A stretch of DNA of 64,000 nt from Halorubrum salinum (GTDB lineage Archaea > Halobacteriota > Halobacteria > Halobacteriales > Haloferacaceae). The stretch covers positions 147,500 to 211,499 of the forward strand of contig NZ_JANHDO010000005.1 of NCBI RefSeq assembly GCF_024494575.1. Reading direction: 5' to 3'. The position numbers and the translations under genes were made by a program. How positions within the stretch are numbered: position 1 is the first letter of the stretch; each line of letters begins with the position of its first letter. The notes under the pieces are model-generated. The model was given only the letters and a program-made list of their open reading frames with translations. It had not been told where the DNA came from and searched no databases. Of this stretch, positions 44,376-53,236 are shown one piece after another.

Positions 44376-45314
44376 ATGAGCACGTTTTCAGCAATCGGAG
44401 AGGAGCGAGAGATCGACCGCGACGAGTACACACCGGGCGTCGAGCCCCAGCCCACGTGGTGTCCGGGCTGCGGTGACTTCAGCGTCCTGAAGGCGCTGAA
44501 ACAGGCGCTCCCGGAAGTCGGGCGCACGCCCGAGGAGACCCTGCTCTGTACCGGGATCGGCTGTTCCGGCAAGCTGAACAGCTACCTCGACACGTACGGG
44601 TTCCACACGATCCACGGGCGCTCGCTGCCCGTGGCCCGCGCCGCGAAGCTGGCGAACCCCGACCTCGAAGTCATCGCCGCCGGCGGCGACGGCGACGGGT
44701 ACGGGATCGGTGGGAACCACTTCATCCACACGGCCCGGGAGAACCACGACATGACGTACATCGTGTTCAACAACGAGATCTTCGGGCTCACGAAGGGGCA
44801 GACGTCCCCGACCAGCCCGAAGGGCCACAAGTCGAAGACCCAGCCGTCCGGCAGCGCCAAGGAGCCGATCAAGCCGCTCTCGATGTCGCTCAACGCGGGC
44901 GCATCCTACGTCGCCCGCACGGCCGCGGTCAATCCGAACCAGGCCAAAGAGATCCTCATCGAGGCGATCGAACACGACGGGTTCGCCCACGTCGACTTCC
45001 TCACTCAGTGCCCGACTTGGAACAAGGACGCGCGTCAGTACGTCCCGTACATCGACGTCAACGAGTCCGACGACTACGACTTCGACAAGACGGACCGCGT
45101 CGAGGCCCAAGAGATGATGCGGACGACTGAGGAGTCGCTCTACGAGGGCGAGGTCCTCACCGGCCGCTTCTACGTGGACGAAGACCGCCCGTCGTACGGC
45201 GAAGAGAAGCGCGCGATCGGCGAGATGCCAGAGGAGCCGCTCGCAGAGCGGTACTGGGACGACGACTACGAGTGGGAGCGGTCTCACGACTCGTTCCTCG
45301 ACAAGCACGCGTAA
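44376..45314 (+). CDS. porB: 2-oxoacid:ferredoxin oxidoreductase, beta subunit (PorB-like)
   Basis: A 312-residue subunit that binds thiamine diphosphate and an iron-sulfur cluster. WCPGCGDF near residue 28, CTGIGCSGK near 50 and a later Cys in TQCPTWNK give the four cluster cysteines; GGDGDGYGIGGNHFIH and NNEIFGLTKGQTSPTS form the thiamine diphosphate site. It is co-transcribed with the alpha subunit. The ATG follows the upstream stop by two bases. The enzyme replaces the NAD-linked pyruvate dehydrogenase in haloarchaeal central metabolism. Confidence 0.87.
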   Translation: MSTFSAIGEEREIDRDEYTPGVEPQPTWCPGCGDFSVLKALKQALPEVGRTPEETLLCTGIGCSGKLNSYLDTYGFHTIHGRSLPVARAAKLANPDLEVIAAGGDGDGYGIGGNHFIHTARENHDMTYIVFNNEIFGLTKGQTSPTSPKGHKSKTQPSGSAKEPIKPLSMSLNAGASYVARTAAVNPNQAKEILIEAIEHDGFAHVDFLTQCPTWNKDARQYVPYIDVNESDDYDFDKTDRVEAQEMMRTTEESLYEGEVLTGRFYVDEDRPSYGEEKRAIGEMPEEPLAERYWDDDYEWERSHDSFLDKHA

Positions 45315-45419
45315 CGCCCCGACCGCCAGAGCGGGCCGCCGATCCGGCGCGGTTCGGTGTCCGTTCGTCTCGTTTTTCGATTCGGAAGGTATTTTTTCTA
45401 CGGAGACAAACCCACGGGT

Positions 45420-45848
45420 ATGAGTACGGTATCGACGGAAGAACGGATCCTGTCGGTGTTAGAGGAGGACGCGCAGGCGTCCTGCGCCGAGATCGCAGAA
45501 CGCGCCGAGGTCTCCAAGCCGACCGTGCGGAAGTACATCGATCGTTTAGAAGAGAAGGGGGTTATCGTGGGGTACTCGGCAGAGATCGACCCGAAGAAGC
45601 TCTCTTCGCAGTCGATCGCCATGGTTGGGATGGACGTCGACTCCGGCAAGTACGTCGGGGCGACCCGCGAGCTGAAAGAGCTCGACGAGGTGCAGGCGCT
45701 TTACACCTCTTCTGGCGACCACATGCTGATGGCCGAAGTCCGCGCCGGCGACGGCGACGAACTGGGTGACGTGATCTCGGATAAGCTGCTCGCGATCGAC
45801 GGTGTCACCGCTGCACACCCCTCGTTCTTACAGGAACGGCTGAAGTGA
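45420..45848 (+). CDS. Lrp/AsnC-family transcription regulator
   Basis: A 142-residue regulator with an N-terminal winged helix-turn-helix (EERILSVLEEDAQASCAEIAERAEVSKPTVRKYIDRLEEKGVI, about 6-50) and a C-terminal RAM/ligand domain (about 60-140) that forms multimers and binds amino acids or other small effectors. It follows porB on the same strand by 105 bp, with a T-rich GGTATTTTTTC box about 35 bp before the ATG, so it has its own promoter and may control the oxidoreductase operon. The ATG at 45420 is preferred to an in-frame start 21 codons earlier. Confidence 0.9.
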   Translation: MSTVSTEERILSVLEEDAQASCAEIAERAEVSKPTVRKYIDRLEEKGVIVGYSAEIDPKKLSSQSIAMVGMDVDSGKYVGATRELKELDEVQALYTSSGDHMLMAEVRAGDGDELGDVISDKLLAIDGVTAAHPSFLQERLK

Positions 45849-45867
45849 CGACGCTGGCAGAACAGAT

Positions 45868-46362
45868 CTACCGATACGCGAGCGCCACGAGGCCGCCGAC
45901 CATTCCGCCGACAAAGAGTGTCACGGCCGCTATCACGGTCTCGCTGGCCCCCAGTAGGACCCCCACGAGCGGGAAGCAGAGCAGGACTCCGGTCGCCATC
46001 GCCGCACCGCCGAGCCGGCGCGCCCGCTCGCGGCTCACGTCCGGGGTCGTCAGGAGTTCACGCCGGTCGCGGTAGCGGACGAGCCAGCCGAGACCGAGCG
46101 TCCCGACGGCGCTGACTCCGAGCGCCCCGCCGGCGACGATCCGGTCGGGGACGTCGGCGACGATCGCGGCGGCGAGCGCGAGCAGAAACGCGCCGGTTCC
46201 CGCGAGGACGGCCGCGTTCGCCCGTGCGCCCCGATCGTCCGTGTCGGCGACTCCGTAGAGCCGGCGCAGTCGGCTTCCGGACGGCAGGCTCGCGAGAGCG
46301 ACGATACAGAGCGCGACACCGAGCGCGACGAGGAGGGCGGGGGCGACGTCGGCGGAACTCAT
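45868..46362 (-). CDS. Small four-helix membrane protein
   Basis: A 164-residue integral membrane protein with four hydrophobic segments (about 8-27, 48-69, 74-93 and 119-160, the last probably a pair). The cytosolic loop RRLYGVADTDDRGARANAAVL resembles a DUF3784-like pattern. No catalytic residues stand out. It converges with the Lrp-type gene. Function unknown. Confidence 0.72.
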   Translation of the reverse strand: MSSADVAPALLVALGVALCIVALASLPSGSRLRRLYGVADTDDRGARANAAVLAGTGAFLLALAAAIVADVPDRIVAGGALGVSAVGTLGLGWLVRYRDRRELLTTPDVSRERARRLGGAAMATGVLLCFPLVGVLLGASETVIAAVTLFVGGMVGGLVALAYR

Positions 46363-46425
46363 CGGTGGACGGGTGTCGTTGGGAACGCTATCGTCTTCAC
46401 TTCACCCCGTCGCGCGTGCGGTGCG

Positions 46426-46896
46426 TCACTGGAGCGCGTCCACGTCGGTGGCGACGATGGTCTCGTCGCCCGCGGGACCGCGTCGCGTCTCCCGCGGCTC
46501 GAAGCCGTACGACGCGAAGAACTCCTGTGCGCCCGGGCTGTCGGTCGGGACGCTCGCACGGAGGGTGTCGACGCCGCGGTCGATCACCGAGGACGCGACC
46601 CGAGAGAGCAGGTCGTCCGCAACGCCTTCGCCGGCGTGGGTCGGGTGGACCCAGAGGGCGAGCAGCTCGGCCTCCGTCCCCTCCGTGTCGGGGTGTGCGA
46701 TGGCGACGCCGACGGGGCCGTCGTCGTCTTCCATCAGGAACGACCACTCCGCCTCCGCGGCCGCCTCGCGGACGCCGGCGGCGGACACGTCGAGAAGCGG
46801 GGATCCGATATCGTCGAAGACGGTCGCCTCTCGGGCTCGCGAGACGGCCGTCCGTAGCGCCTCCGCGTCGTCGGGCCGGGCCGCCCGAACATGCAT
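46426..46896 (-). CDS. GNAT-family N-acetyltransferase
   Basis: A 156-residue acetyltransferase. MHVRAARPDDAEALRTAVSRARE is the typical first strand and helix, EAELLALWVHPTHAGEGVADDLLSRV holds the acetyl-CoA loop (Q/R-x-x-G-x-G/A replaced by THAGEGVA) and FFASYGFEPRETRRG closes the fold. The substrate cannot be predicted. It stands alone between the membrane protein and ileS. Confidence 0.88.
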   Translation of the reverse strand: MHVRAARPDDAEALRTAVSRAREATVFDDIGSPLLDVSAAGVREAAAEAEWSFLMEDDDGPVGVAIAHPDTEGTEAELLALWVHPTHAGEGVADDLLSRVASSVIDRGVDTLRASVPTDSPGAQEFFASYGFEPRETRRGPAGDETIVATDVDALQ

Positions 46897-47062
46897 ACGT
46901 GACCATGGGGAAAGCGATCACCTATAGGTTTCGGGATGTCACTGTACCCCACACAGATACTCGACGAACAGCCGATCGGCTGGCCGCTCACTCACAGAGA
47001 CGCGGCGTTCGATCGATTTCGACCCCGACGGCCACGCGGTTCGTGCGTCGACCAGCGTCCGC

Positions 47063-50000
47063 TTACGACACCGGTTCGATCCCGATCGTGACCGTGACCC
47101 CTTCGACCTCCCACTCCTCCGTGAGTCCCTCCTCTCCCGCCGCCTCGCTCGGGTCGTCGAGCCACGCGTCGGCTCGGACTTCGCCGGCGATCAGGTCGGC
47201 GTGGTCGTCGACGAACCCGGCGACGCGGTCATCGTCGACGGCCACGCCGACGCGGATCCGCGCTTCGACGTCCAGATCGAGGTCCTTTCGCATCTCCTGA
47301 ATCCGACGGATCACGTCGCGGGCGTACCCCTCGGACTCGATCGCCGGCGTCAGCGACGTGTCGACGTACACGGCCCCGCCGTCGAACTCGACGCCGGTGA
47401 CGTTCTCCGGCGGCTCGGCGACGTACTCGACCATCGCGTCGTCGAGGTCGACGGGATCGTCGTCGACCGTGACGTCGCCGGCCTCGACGGCCTCGCGAGT
47501 CGCCCCCTGCACCGCTTCCATCACTTCCTGGGCGTCGCCGCCGAAGGCGGGACCGATCTCGCTCATCTGCGGCTCCGCGGTCTCGACCAGTTCGTCGAAC
47601 GCGTCGGTGACGCGAACCTCGCGGGCGTTGACGCGGTCGGCGATGAGGTCTGCGAGCCGCTCGACGGCGGCGGCGACCTCCTCGTCGTCGGTCTCGACGA
47701 CTACGCGCGGCACGGGCCACCGGAGCTTGCGACCGGCCTGCTGGCGGGCGTTGGCGGCGGCCTCTTCGACGTCGCGGAGGACCGCCACGTCGCGTTCGAG
47801 GTCGGGGTCGCGCAGGTCGTCGTCGGGCTCCGGATACGCGAGCTGGTGGACCGTGGTCGCCCCGCCGTCGAGCGTCTGGTACATCCGCTCCGTGAGGTAG
47901 GGAGCGATCGGCGCGAGCAGTCGGATCACCTCGTCGAGGACCGTCGCGAGGGTCGCGTACGCCCCGCGCTTCGAGGCGGAGTCGGCCTCCTCCCACATCC
48001 GGTCGCGGACGGCCTTCACGTAGAATCGAGAGACGTCCTGCGTGACGAACTCGATCACGGCGTTGACGGCGTCGCTGACGCGGTAGTCGTCCCACGCCTC
48101 GGTGACCTCCGTCTCGACCGACTGAAGCCGAGAGAGCACCCACCGGTCGACGAGTTCGAGGTCGCCGTCCGACAGGTCCGGCTCGGCCGGGTCGTACCCG
48201 TCGAGATCCATGTATTCGAGCGGGAACCGGAACACGTTCCAGAGGATGTTGAGTTTCCCCTGGATCTCGCCGAGCCCGTCCCACTCGAACGCGAGGTCGA
48301 CCCCCTGTTGGTCGTGACTGAGCAGGTAGGTCCGCAGCGGGTCGCGACCGGCGCGCGCTATCGCCTCCTCGGGCGTGACGATGTTGCCGACGGACTTGGA
48401 CATCTTCCGGCCGTCTTCGTCGTTGGCGAACCCGTGCATTATCACCTCCTCGTAGGGGACCTCGCCGACCGCGGCGGTCCCCATCCCGAGCTGGGACCAG
48501 AACCAGCCGCGGGTCTGGTCGTGCGCCTCGATGATCAGGTCCGCGGGCCACAGCTCGTCGTGAGCGGCCTCGTCGCTCGGGTAGCCGAGCGTGCCCCACG
48601 TGGCGACAGAGGAGTCCAGCCACACGTCGAAGACGTCCTCGACGCGGCGGTACGTCGTACCGTCCTCGACGATCGTGAGGTCGTCGACCGAGGGACGGTG
48701 GAGGTCGATCGCGTCGGGGTCGACGTCTTCTTCCACCCGCTCTGACAGCTCCTCGCGGGTGCCGACCACGATCATGTCCTCGTCGAGGTGGTCCGGGTCC
48801 GCGTCCTCGGGCACCCAGATCGGGATCGGAATTCCCCAGTACCGCTGGCGGGAGACGTTCCAGTCGGGGGCGTCCTCGATGAAGTCGCGGAAGCGGTTGT
48901 CTCGGGCCCACTGAGGGTGCCACTCCGACGCCTCCATGTTGTCGAGGAGGTCGTCTTTCACGTCCGTGATGGAGATGAACCACTGGTCGGTGACGAGCTG
49001 GATGATCCCGGTGTCACACCGCCAGCAGTGGCCGTAGCTGTGCTCGACGGTCCCGTGCGCGAGCATGTGACCGTCGGCGACGAGGTCGTCGATGATGTCG
49101 CCGTTGGCGTCGCGGACGAACTCCCCGGCGTACTCGCCTGCGGCCTCGGAGAACTCTCCGTTCGGCCCGACGGGACAGTAGACGTCGAGTCCGAGCTCCG
49201 TGCCGCGATGGAAGTCCTCCTCCCCGTGGCCGGGCGCGGAGTGGACGAGTCCGGTCCGGTCGGCCTCGACGTAGTCTGCGGCGTACACCTGCCCCGCGCC
49301 CTCGAAGTCGGGGTACTCGGCGACGTGGTCGGCGAGCGGATGGTCGTACGCCCAGCCGACGAGGTCGCTCCCCGAGAGCTCCGCCTCGATCTCGTAGTCC
49401 TCGTAGCGCCCCTCACCGAGCACGTCTTCGACGCACTCTTCGGCGACGTAGAGCAGCTCCTCCTCGCCGTTCTTCTCCGCGCGAACCGCGTTGTACGCGA
49501 GGTCTTCGTCGACCGCGACGAAGGTGTTCGCCGGGATGGTCCACGGCGTCGTCGTCCAGATGACGAGGCTCCCCTCGCGGTCGGCCAGGGGGAACTTCAC
49601 GTAGATGGAGGGGTCCTCGACGTCCTCGTACTCGACCTCGTTGTTCGCGAGGCCGGTCTCACACCGCGGGCACTGCGAGATGGAGCGTTTCCCCTGCTCG
49701 ACGAGTCCCTTGTCTGCGACCTCCGAGAACGCCCACCACGCGGCTTCCATGTACTCGGGCGAGACCGTCTCGTACGGGTCCTCCCAGTCCATCCACACGC
49801 CGATCGACTTGAAGTCCTCGTCCATCGCCGCGCGGTTCTCTAAGGCGAACTCCTTACACCGCTCGATGAACGGTTCCATCCCGTACTCCTCGATGTCGCG
49901 TTTGTTCTCGAAGCCGAGCTCCTCCTCGACTTTCACCTCGATCGGGAGCCCGTGCATGTCGTAGCCCGGTCGGTCGGTGACGCGATGGCCGGTCATCCGC

Positions 50001-50212
50001 TTGTGGCGGATGACGGCGTCTTTCAGCGTCTTGTTCCACGCCGTCCCGAGGTGCATCTGACCGGAGGTGTACGGCGGTCCGTCGACGAAGAAGAACGGCG
50101 GGTCGTCGGCGTGCGCCTCCTTGGCCGCCTCGTAGGCGTCGGCGTCGTCCCAGTACTCGTCGACCGCCGACTCGACGTCGGCGGGCGTGTACTGGTCGTC
50201 GATATCGTCCAT
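47063..50212 (-). CDS. ileS: Isoleucyl-tRNA synthetase
   Basis: A 1049-residue class I synthetase. The HIGH-like motif appears as MHLGTAWNK in GPPYTSGQMHLGT near residue 50, and the KMSKS motif in DGRKMSKSVGN near 600. Between them lies the editing domain (CP1) that hydrolyses valyl-tRNA, with TTTPWTIPANTFVAV. The anticodon-binding domain and the C-terminal archaeal/eukaryal extension follow. CPRC and CWRCDT cysteine pairs may bind zinc. The length is normal. It is divergent from an Lrp-type gene. Confidence 0.96.
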   Translation of the reverse strand: MDDIDDQYTPADVESAVDEYWDDADAYEAAKEAHADDPPFFFVDGPPYTSGQMHLGTAWNKTLKDAVIRHKRMTGHRVTDRPGYDMHGLPIEVKVEEELGFENKRDIEEYGMEPFIERCKEFALENRAAMDEDFKSIGVWMDWEDPYETVSPEYMEAAWWAFSEVADKGLVEQGKRSISQCPRCETGLANNEVEYEDVEDPSIYVKFPLADREGSLVIWTTTPWTIPANTFVAVDEDLAYNAVRAEKNGEEELLYVAEECVEDVLGEGRYEDYEIEAELSGSDLVGWAYDHPLADHVAEYPDFEGAGQVYAADYVEADRTGLVHSAPGHGEEDFHRGTELGLDVYCPVGPNGEFSEAAGEYAGEFVRDANGDIIDDLVADGHMLAHGTVEHSYGHCWRCDTGIIQLVTDQWFISITDVKDDLLDNMEASEWHPQWARDNRFRDFIEDAPDWNVSRQRYWGIPIPIWVPEDADPDHLDEDMIVVGTREELSERVEEDVDPDAIDLHRPSVDDLTIVEDGTTYRRVEDVFDVWLDSSVATWGTLGYPSDEAAHDELWPADLIIEAHDQTRGWFWSQLGMGTAAVGEVPYEEVIMHGFANDEDGRKMSKSVGNIVTPEEAIARAGRDPLRTYLLSHDQQGVDLAFEWDGLGEIQGKLNILWNVFRFPLEYMDLDGYDPAEPDLSDGDLELVDRWVLSRLQSVETEVTEAWDDYRVSDAVNAVIEFVTQDVSRFYVKAVRDRMWEEADSASKRGAYATLATVLDEVIRLLAPIAPYLTERMYQTLDGGATTVHQLAYPEPDDDLRDPDLERDVAVLRDVEEAAANARQQAGRKLRWPVPRVVVETDDEEVAAAVERLADLIADRVNAREVRVTDAFDELVETAEPQMSEIGPAFGGDAQEVMEAVQGATREAVEAGDVTVDDDPVDLDDAMVEYVAEPPENVTGVEFDGGAVYVDTSLTPAIESEGYARDVIRRIQEMRKDLDLDVEARIRVGVAVDDDRVAGFVDDHADLIAGEVRADAWLDDPSEAAGEEGLTEEWEVEGVTVTIGIEPVS

Positions 50213-50343
50213 ACGGATCGGTCTTGGCGCGGATATTTGAATACGGCGGAGTCACGCACCGGCGTGGTGTCGCGTATCACGGGTCGTGTATCGCGACCAC
50301 GTGGCTCCGGAAGGGCCAAGTCCGGCGGATGCGTATCGTACGC

Positions 50344-50793
50344 ATGGAACTCGACGAGACGGACCGCGCCATCCTCCGAATCCTTCAGGCGGATGCACGA
50401 ACGCCGTTCTCCGAGGTCGCACGCCGCATCGACATGTCCAGTGCGACGGTCCACGACCGGGTGGGTCGCATGGAGGAGGCGGGAGTCATCGAGGGATACC
50501 ACGCGTCGGTCGACCCCGAGGCGGTCGGGTACGGCGTGAGCGCGTTCGTCGGGCTCCGGGTCGAACAGGGGCGCGAGGAGAACGCGATCGACGGACTTCG
50601 CGACGTGGACGAGGTCCGCGAGATCCACCTGACGACCGGCGAGTGGGACGTGCTCCTCCGCGTCGTCGCCGCCGACACCGGGAGCCTCCGAGAACTGATG
50701 TTCGACCGGATAGCGGAGATGGACGGCTTCTCGCGGTCACAGACGATGATCATCCTCGAAACGAACTACGAGGAAGACGGTCCTCCGGTCTGA
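50344..50793 (+). CDS. Lrp/AsnC-family transcription regulator
   Basis: A 149-residue regulator with a winged helix-turn-helix (MELDETDRAILRILQADARTPFSEVARRIDMSSATVHDRVGRMEEAGVI, 1-49) and a RAM ligand domain with the EIHLTTGEWDVLLRV block. The ATG at 50344 was preferred; 50329 (MRIVRM) is also possible and would add five residues. It is divergent from ileS with 131 bp between, so ileS control is one possibility, but Lrp-type proteins often act elsewhere. Confidence 0.9.
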   Translation: MELDETDRAILRILQADARTPFSEVARRIDMSSATVHDRVGRMEEAGVIEGYHASVDPEAVGYGVSAFVGLRVEQGREENAIDGLRDVDEVREIHLTTGEWDVLLRVVAADTGSLRELMFDRIAEMDGFSRSQTMIILETNYEEDGPPV

Positions 50794-50884
50794 CGTCGGG
50801 ACTCGCCGGCGGTCGAGTCAACGAACGCTGGCGTCGCGTTCGATGACCTCGACCCGCGAACCCGAACGCGACGGCCGGAACACG

Positions 50885-51382
50885 TCAACACGGGACGACG
50901 CCCGCGCTCGATCGGAACGGCGAGCCGCTGTCCCGGTATTCCGTCTCGTCTATCGACCCGCTGAACATCGGGAGGCGGAGTTCGTAGGTATATAGGATGT
51001 CGAACGCCGCGAACGGGTCGACGCCGTCCGCGATCGCCTCTCGCGCGGTGAGTCTGACGCCGGCGGCGAGCGTCACGATCGAGTCGTCTTCTAACGTGCC
51101 GGCCGCCTCGATTCCGAACTCGTTGCCGACCGCCGGGTCCGTCAACACGGAGAGGTGGACGAGCGCGTCCAGCGTCGCCCCCGTCTCACCTATCGAGATG
51201 GGATATCCGTCGCCGGTGAAACACGCCGTCATCGGCTCGACCGAGCCGTCGCTCGGGTCGCCGGGGAGCCCGTCGTCTGCCGCCTGAGCCGGCCCCGTGA
51301 GGGCCGCGCCGCTCACAGCCCCCGGAGCCGCGAGGAGCAGCGCGACCGCGACGACGACGCGGAGCCGATCCGGACGCTTCAT
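50885..51382 (-). CDS. Secreted protein with N-terminal signal peptide
   Basis: A 165-residue protein. MKRPDRLRVVVAVALLLAAPGAVSGAAL is a Sec-type signal peptide with likely cleavage after an Ala near residue 25-35. The mature part has two cysteines (TACFTGDG and the very C-terminal GVVPC) that could form a disulfide, and an ILYTYELRLPMFSGSID stretch. I recall similar haloarchaeal proteins of an uncharacterised DUF family. Function unknown; location outside the membrane is inferred from the signal. Confidence 0.72.
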   Translation of the reverse strand: MKRPDRLRVVVAVALLLAAPGAVSGAALTGPAQAADDGLPGDPSDGSVEPMTACFTGDGYPISIGETGATLDALVHLSVLTDPAVGNEFGIEAAGTLEDDSIVTLAAGVRLTAREAIADGVDPFAAFDILYTYELRLPMFSGSIDETEYRDSGSPFRSSAGVVPC

Positions 51383-51470
51383 CGGCGGGTCGTACGACGG
51401 CCGGGGGTAAAACATCGCCGGACGGAGTCTCTACGATGATAATCGGCGGCCTCGACGGGACCGAACGCGC

Positions 51471-51842
51471 TCACCCGTCGCCGAGGAGTCCGTCGACGAG
51501 GAGGTCGGCGGAGGCGACGTTCGTCGCCAGCGGGACGTCTTTCACGTCGCACACGCGCAACAGCGCCGAGATGTCCGGCTCGTGTGCCTGCGCGGTGAGC
51601 GGGTCCCTGAGGAACACGACGCCGTCTACGGTCCCGTCCGCGATCATCCCGCCGATCTGGAGGTCGCCGCCGTACGGACCCGAGGCCTGTCGATTCACCG
51701 CGAGGCCCGTCTCGTCTGCGATCCGCTTTCCCGTCGTCCCGGTCGTCACCAGTTCACACTCTCCGAGGGCGTCAGCGTGAGCGGTGACGAACGCGACCAT
51801 CTCGTCTTTCAGTTCGTCGTGGGCGATGAGCGCAATGCGCAT
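51471..51842 (-). CDS. mgsA: Methylglyoxal synthase
   Basis: A 123-residue enzyme that converts dihydroxyacetone phosphate to methylglyoxal, a bypass of lower glycolysis. The phosphate-binding TTGTTGKR is at 33-40 and [13 protein letters not shown] contains the catalytic aspartate (Asp60); His8 in IAHDE is also conserved. The length is at the short end of the family (bacterial enzymes about 130-150). It lies 81 bp downstream of the E1/lipoyl operon on the same strand. Confidence 0.92.
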   Translation of the reverse strand: MRIALIAHDELKDEMVAFVTAHADALGECELVTTGTTGKRIADETGLAVNRQASGPYGGDLQIGGMIADGTVDGVVFLRDPLTAQAHEPDISALLRVCDVKDVPLATNVASADLLVDGLLGDG

Positions 51843-51923
51843 ACCACAGACCGCACGTTCCGTCGATATATAATCCCCCGGCCCGGCCGAGCGAAACCGG
51901 GGGAATCGGGCGCTCCGGTGTGC

Positions 51924-52211
51924 TCACTCGGACCGGAGCCACCCGAGCGTGTCGCCGATCTCGAACGCGTCGTCTTCGTCCACGACGATCTCGTCGAGGG
52001 TTCCCGCGACGGGCGCGTGGATATCGACGCTCACCTTCTCCACTTGTATCTCACAGACGGTATCGCCGGCCTGCACCGACCGCCCCTCGCGGGCGAACCA
52101 GTCGACGACGATCCCCTCGGTCTCGTCGACGTCCTCCTCCCAGTCGCCGGCGGCGCGAACCGCGACCCGCATCCCGGATCCGCCGTCGGTCACGCGTCTC
52201 CGGTCGGTCAT
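51924..52211 (-). CDS. Stand-alone lipoyl (biotinyl-lipoyl attachment) domain protein
   Basis: A 95-residue protein made of one lipoyl domain: EGIVVDWFAREGRSVQAGDTVCEIQVEKVSVDIHAPVAGTLDEIVVDEDD, with the modified Lys in QVEKVSV. E2 subunits normally carry this domain at the N-terminus of a chain of 400-500 residues with an E1/E3-binding and a catalytic acyltransferase domain; both are missing. The gene overlaps E1beta by 4 bp, so it belongs to this complex. The frame ends cleanly and no degraded acyltransferase follows, so it does not look like a recent truncation. Confidence 0.88.
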   Translation of the reverse strand: MTDRRRVTDGGSGMRVAVRAAGDWEEDVDETEGIVVDWFAREGRSVQAGDTVCEIQVEKVSVDIHAPVAGTLDEIVVDEDDAFEIGDTLGWLRSE

Positions 52212-53236
52212 TCTCCCGAGACGACCTCGCGGACGCTCGCTTCGATGTCCGTGGCGTCCGGGATGACCTCGTTCTCCATGGGGCGAGCGTACGGGATCGG
52301 GACGTCGGGGACGGCGACCCGCTCGACGGCGTCGAGCGCGTCGAGGTCGCCGTCGGCGACGCTCGCGATGATCTCTCCGGTCACGCCGAACGACCGGTAG
52401 TCCTCGTCGACGACGACGAGCCGTCCGGTCTTCCGGACGGACTCGAGTATCGTCTCCGTATCGAGGGGAACGAGCGTGCGGAGGTCGATGACCTCCGCGT
52501 CGATACCGCCCGCCGCGAGCGACTCCGCCGCGTCGAGCGCCCGGTGGACGTGGAGACCGAGCGTGACGACGGTGACGTCTGCTCCCTCGCGTTTGACGTC
52601 CGCCGACCCGAAGGGGATCGTGTAGTCCGTCTCCGGGACGGGCGTCTTCGGCCCGTCCGGGGCCGGCATCCAGCCGATACCCATCAGCCGCTTGTGGAAC
52701 AGGTACATGACCGGGTCGTCGTCGCGGATCGCGTTGTGCATCAGCCCCTTCGCGTCGTACGCCGTCGACGGAACGACGACCTTCAGCCCCGGCACGTGCG
52801 CGAACGTCCCGTACAGCGTCTGTGAGTGCTGGGCGGCGTCGTTGTACGTTCCGCCGACGGCGGCCGTGAGAACGAGCGGGACGTTCACGTTCCCCCCGCT
52901 CATGTAGGTGTTCTTCGCGAGCTGGTTGTAGATCTGGTCCATCGCGACCCCGAAGAAGTCCACGAACATCAGCTCCGCTATGGGTCGCATCCCCTCTTGG
53001 GCGGCGCCGACGGCGGCCCCGAGGTACGCCGTCTCGCTTATCGGCACGTCCATGATCCGGTCGCGGCCGAACTCGTCGAGGAGCCCTTGGGTGCTGTCGA
53101 AGATACCGCCGTAGTCGGCTACGTCTTCGCCCATGTAGAAGACCTCCTCGTTCGCGCGCATCTCGTGGGCGATCGACTCCACCATCGCTCGGCTCATCGT
53201 CAGCTCGCGGTCGACCGCGTCGTCCGCGTCGCTCAT
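52208..53236 (-). CDS. 2-oxoacid dehydrogenase E1 component, beta subunit
   Basis: A 342-residue transketolase-like subunit of a pyruvate/acetoin/branched-chain type E1. MGEDVADYGGIFDSTQGLLDEFG and VPISETAYLGAAVGAAQEGMRPIAELMFVDF are the family blocks, with the C-terminal transketolase domain (VTLGLHVHRALDAAESL, IDLRTLVPLD, SFGVTGEIIASV). It overlaps both the alpha subunit (4 bp) and the lipoyl gene (4 bp). The substrate is not certain; haloarchaeal operons of this type have been linked to acetoin or branched-chain substrates rather than pyruvate. Confidence 0.9.
   Translation of the reverse strand: MSDADDAVDRELTMSRAMVESIAHEMRANEEVFYMGEDVADYGGIFDSTQGLLDEFGRDRIMDVPISETAYLGAAVGAAQEGMRPIAELMFVDFFGVAMDQIYNQLAKNTYMSGGNVNVPLVLTAAVGGTYNDAAQHSQTLYGTFAHVPGLKVVVPSTAYDAKGLMHNAIRDDDPVMYLFHKRLMGIGWMPAPDGPKTPVPETDYTIPFGSADVKREGADVTVVTLGLHVHRALDAAESLAAGGIDAEVIDLRTLVPLDTETILESVRKTGRLVVVDEDYRSFGVTGEIIASVADGDLDALDAVERVAVPDVPIPYARPMENEVIPDATDIEASVREVVSGE

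Noticed and set aside
42478..45314. 2-oxoglutarate:ferredoxin oxidoreductase (KorAB)
   Set aside because: Subunit lengths of 631 and 312 fit PorAB better than the shorter KorAB pair, though the substrate is not proven.
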